From: Phycisphaerales bacterium
GTDB lineage: Bacteria; Planctomycetota; Phycisphaerae; SM23-33
Length of the DNA: 7,237 nt
Reading direction: 5' to 3'
Assembly (NCBI GenBank): GCA_003153915.1
Contig: PMBX01000069.1
Span: forward strand, 1-7,237
This document shows, one piece after another, positions 5,463-7,237 of this stretch. A program made the translations under genes and the position numbers. Each line of letters opens with the position of its first letter. The first letter of the stretch is position 1. The notes beneath the pieces were generated by a model. That model searched no databases. It had not been told where the DNA came from and saw only the letters and a list, made by a program, of their open reading frames with translations.

Positions 5463-6821
5463 ATGAACAAGCTAGCCAAGATGTTGCTGCCGGTAGTGGC
5501 CGTTTGCGTGCTGGCCTCCGGTCCGCTGTCGGCACAAGGCGACCTGAGCCTCCAGAAGAAGGCCCAGAACAAACTGATGGCCGAGCGCGCCGCCCGCGCC
5601 GACGCCATGCGAAAGATCGCCGAGAGAATCCGTGGACTGCACATCACCTCTGAGACGCTCGTTAAGGACTTTGTCACCGAAAGCGACCAGATACAGACCG
5701 CCATGACAGCCTTTCTGTCGGGCATGCAGGAAGTCGGAAAGCCCAAGCACATGGAAGACGGCACCTGCGAGGTCGTGATGGAAGTGCCGCTGGAGACCGT
5801 CATTGTCAACCTCAAGGAGTGGCATGACCGTTACTACAAGGGAGACAAGTACAAAGCCACCGACTTTGAAAAGATGACCATCACCAACGAGATCAAGATT
5901 ATCCGCGAGGTAGGCCAGGGCGCGCAGAAGGAAGAGGACGAGACCATCCCCTGCGAACCGGACGGACGATTCGACGCCTCCAAGATTCCCGCCAAGGCGA
6001 TGGCCTTCTGGAAGGCCCACGTCACCGGTCAAGGCCGGCTGATGGCCGAGCGGGCTGCCCGCGTGGAGGGCATGCGCCGCCTGGCCGAGCGGATCAAGGG
6101 CGTTATGCTCACCTCTGAGACAAACGTCCAGGACTTCGTCGCCGAAAGTGACCAGATCAACGTCAACATGGAGACCTTCCTCCAGGGCTCCCGCCAGACG
6201 GGCATCCGCTACCACGACGATGAATTGATCGTCGAGGTTGACATGGAAGTGACGCTCAGGACGGTCTACGCCTCGCTGAAGAGCTGGTCGGATGTCCACT
6301 ACAAGGGCGACAAGATCAAGGCCAGCCATTTCGATGAACTTATCACCACCGCCAAAGACACGGTAATCAAGGAAACGGGCATGGGCGTCCCGCCACAGCG
6401 GTACCTGCGCGATGTGTCCGCCGAGATGTCCCAGTCGATGTCGCTGGCATCCAAGATGCCGGATTGGGCGGGCATGACCAAGCGAGCGATGGGCAACGCT
6501 GCCGTGGACGCCTCTACCGAGAACGCCGCCCAGGCAAAGTTGATGGCTTACCGGGCGGCCGAGCTAGACGCCCGACGCAAGCTCTCCGAGGAGATCAACG
6601 GGCTGGTCATCGGTTCCTCGACAACCGTTCAGGATTTCGTCGCCCAAAAAGACGAAATCCAAACGGACATGATGGCCTTCCAAGCCGGCGCGCACGTGGT
6701 TGAAGGCTCGCAGAAGCTCATGGAAGACGGCACGGCCCAGGTGACGGTGGAAGTGGACCTCCGGCCATTGTGGGACAAAATCGTCGTTTACCAGCAGAAG
6801 TTCAACCTCACGATCAAGTAA
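5463..6821 (+). CDS. Secreted protein with three tandem LPP20/FlgP-like domains
   Basis: 452 residues with a strong Shine-Dalgarno site (AAGGA, 7 nt before the ATG). Residues 1-24 form a signal peptide (basic start, hydrophobic 7-19, likely cut after LSA at 24); Cys15 is not in a lipobox, so it should be soluble in the periplasm or exported. The rest is three homologous units beginning at Leu38, Leu193 and Leu360. Each starts with LMAxRAA, then an amphipathic helix, an I-x-G turn, S-x-T..V.DFV, D.I....M..F, and a V.VEV-type strand. This order matches the LPP20 family (H. pylori Lpp20, FlgP, N-terminal FlgT). Units 1 and 2 are followed by a YKGDK...F segment that unit 3 lacks. The family match is from pattern memory, not a search, and the function is unknown. 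Confidence 0.78.
   Translation: MNKLAKMLLPVVAVCVLASGPLSAQGDLSLQKKAQNKLMAERAARADAMRKIAERIRGLHITSETLVKDFVTESDQIQTAMTAFLSGMQEVGKPKHMEDGTCEVVMEVPLETVIVNLKEWHDRYYKGDKYKATDFEKMTITNEIKIIREVGQGAQKEEDETIPCEPDGRFDASKIPAKAMAFWKAHVTGQGRLMAERAARVEGMRRLAERIKGVMLTSETNVQDFVAESDQINVNMETFLQGSRQTGIRYHDDELIVEVDMEVTLRTVYASLKSWSDVHYKGDKIKASHFDELITTAKDTVIKETGMGVPPQRYLRDVSAEMSQSMSLASKMPDWAGMTKRAMGNAAVDASTENAAQAKLMAYRAAELDARRKLSEEINGLVIGSSTTVQDFVAQKDEIQTDMMAFQAGAHVVEGSQKLMEDGTAQVTVEVDLRPLWDKIVVYQQKFNLTIK
5574..5921 (+). repeat. LPP20-like unit 1 (residues 38-153)
   Basis: A 116-residue unit that aligns without gaps to unit 2, with about half the residues identical by hand count and 32 of the first 50. It shares exact DNA words with the other copies: TCACCTCTGAGAC with unit 2 (5644-5656) and CATGGAAGACGGCAC with unit 3 (5750-5764). 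This supports duplication within the gene. Confidence 0.8.
6039..6386 (+). repeat. LPP20-like unit 2 (residues 193-308)
   Basis: The same 116-residue length as unit 1, including the SETNVQDFVAESDQI core and HYKGDK segment. It lacks the EDG turn present in units 1 and 3, having YHDDELIVEV there. A 39-residue linker separates it from unit 1. Confidence 0.8.
6540..6818 (+). repeat. LPP20-like unit 3 (residues 360-452), shorter
   Basis: The most divergent unit (29 of the first 50 residues match unit 1). It keeps LMAYRAA, TTVQDFVAQKDEIQTDMMAF and the LMEDGTAQVTVEVDL strand region, but the protein ends soon after, so the YKGDK segment of units 1 and 2 is missing. A 51-residue linker separates it from unit 2. 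Confidence 0.75.
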
Positions 6822-6845
6822 CCTTCGATGGATCATGGATCGCAC

Positions 6846-6903
6846 GGGGCGGACGGGACCCCCACCGCCCGCCTCCGCGCGGCCCGCCGCGTGCTGTGTT
6901 TTA
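6846..6903 (+). terminator. GC-rich hairpins after the LPP20-like gene, possible attenuator or terminator
   Basis: Two stems can be drawn: GGGCGG (6847-6852) with CCGCCC (6865-6870), and CGCGGC (6878-6883) with GCCGCG (6886-6891). The T-rich stretch that follows is short and interrupted (TGTGTTTTA), so termination would be inefficient. Partial read-through into the small lipoprotein gene is plausible. Confidence 0.3.
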
Positions 6904-6946
6904 TCGGATCGGTTGCGACAACGATTATCCAACCAGGAGAAACGCC

Positions 6947-7096
6947 ATGCTAAAGAAGCTCATCTCGACGTTGATTACTCTCGCCATCGCCCTGACTCCC
7001 GTCTTGCTGGCCGGATGTGAAAAAAACGAAATCCGCACACACAAGGAAATGGAAGTCAAGGAGCAGGTCATCCATCAGGATACCGTGGTGCAATAA
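6947..7096 (+). CDS. Small lipoprotein, 49 residues
   Basis: ATG 6947 has AGGAGA ending 6 nt upstream. The peptide is a basic start (MLKKL), a hydrophobic stretch at 5-22, and lipobox LAGC at 21-24, followed by only 25 mature residues ending in DTVVQ. The mature part is charged and extended, with no Cys and no domain I recognise. The frame is open further upstream to 6770, but that would run through the end of the preceding gene and the GC-rich hairpins, and it has no signal-like start. The clear lipobox and ribosome site make it very likely a real gene despite its size. The +2 residue is Glu, not the Asp of inner-membrane retention, so the outer membrane is the likely site. Function unknown. 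Confidence 0.8.
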   Translation: MLKKLISTLITLAIALTPVLLAGCEKNEIRTHKEMEVKEQVIHQDTVVQ

Positions 7097-7144
7097 CCGC
7101 GTTGGCCCACGATCACAGACACTCATTTTGAAGGAATCGCCGCC

Positions 7145-7237
7145 ATGGCAAGACTACTGCCGCGCGGCCTGCTGGCCGTGTTGATCGGTTGCTTGGCAAC
7201 CGTCGCCGCCGCCCAGGACGCCGCCAAGACCGCCGAC
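7145..7237 (+). CDS. Exported protein, N-terminus only (3' partial)
   Basis: ATG 7145 has AAGGA 9 nt upstream, and the frame is open to the window edge (31 residues). The visible part is an N-terminal export signal: Arg3 and Arg7, hydrophobic 8-22, then AAAQ at 21-24, a good signal peptidase I site. LIGC at 13-16 also fits a lipobox, but the hydrophobic stretch continues beyond it, so cleavage after Ala23 is more likely. The mature protein is not visible and no family can be assigned. It lies 48 nt after the small lipoprotein gene and probably belongs to the same cluster. Confidence 0.7.
   Translation, partial: MARLLPRGLLAVLIGCLATVAAAQDAAKTAD

Noticed and set aside
5472..6329. Long open frame on the minus strand (285 codons) opposite the LPP20-like gene
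   Set aside because: It mirrors the repeats of the plus-strand gene, which has a signal peptide, ribosome site and family motifs; no independent evidence supports it.
4186..6821. Curli secretion or flagellar H-ring genes
   Set aside because: Only family-level similarity to CsgG and LPP20/FlgP is present; no curlin, CsgE/F or flagellar gene is visible.
6828..6841. Tandem ATGGATC repeat just after the LPP20-like gene
   Set aside because: Only two copies of a 7-mer, which can occur by chance; no other sign of an attachment or recombination site.

Overview
The window holds two unrelated gene blocks, all on the + strand, and nearly every base is coding. The first (1..4008) is the end of a membrane-bound, energy-conserving [NiFe] hydrogenase operon of group 4 (the Ech/Mbh/Hyc superfamily related to complex I), followed by its maturation protease. 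The second (4186..7237) is a run of exported or lipid-anchored envelope proteins: a CsgG-like lipoprotein with TPRs, a secreted protein with three LPP20-like domains, a 49-residue lipoprotein, and the start of another exported protein cut by the window edge.

Hydrogenase block: small subunit (NuoB-like, 5' end missing), NuoC-like subunit, catalytic large subunit (NuoD-like, with both Ni-binding CxxC motifs), NuoH-like membrane anchor, NuoI-like 2[4Fe-4S] ferredoxin subunit, then a HycI-type endopeptidase. The subunit order B-C-D-H-I equals the mbhJ-K-L-M-N order of archaeal Mbh rather than Ech (L-H-B-C-D-I) or Hyc. The genes are tightly packed: gaps of 27 nt at most, then successive overlaps that imply translational coupling. 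Electrons would pass from reduced ferredoxin through the NuoI-like subunit and the small-subunit cluster to the Ni-Fe site, with H2 evolution coupled to ion movement through NuoH-like and antiporter-like subunits. No antiporter-like (NuoL/Mrp) gene is in the window; if present it should lie upstream. The large subunit has a 48-residue tail after its last CxxC, the kind of extension that a HycI protease removes after nickel insertion.

Envelope block: a 177-nt gap with nested inverted repeats and a possible promoter separates it from the hydrogenase genes. Each gene has its own good Shine-Dalgarno site, and gaps are about 50-125 nt. CsgG-like and LPP20-like proteins also occur together in known outer-membrane systems (for example the FlgO/FlgP/FlgT flagellar proteins), but nothing here points to flagella or curli, so the function stays open. 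This is the less described part of the window.

Organism: an anaerobic or fermentative bacterium with an outer membrane (several lipoproteins with clear lipoboxes, a CsgG-like protein), moderately high G+C, GTG starts and normal Shine-Dalgarno use. The mix would fit an uncultured Planctomycetota/PVC-type or similar lineage, but the sequence does not prove the phylum. I saw no tRNA, rRNA, CRISPR array, insertion sequence or transposase.
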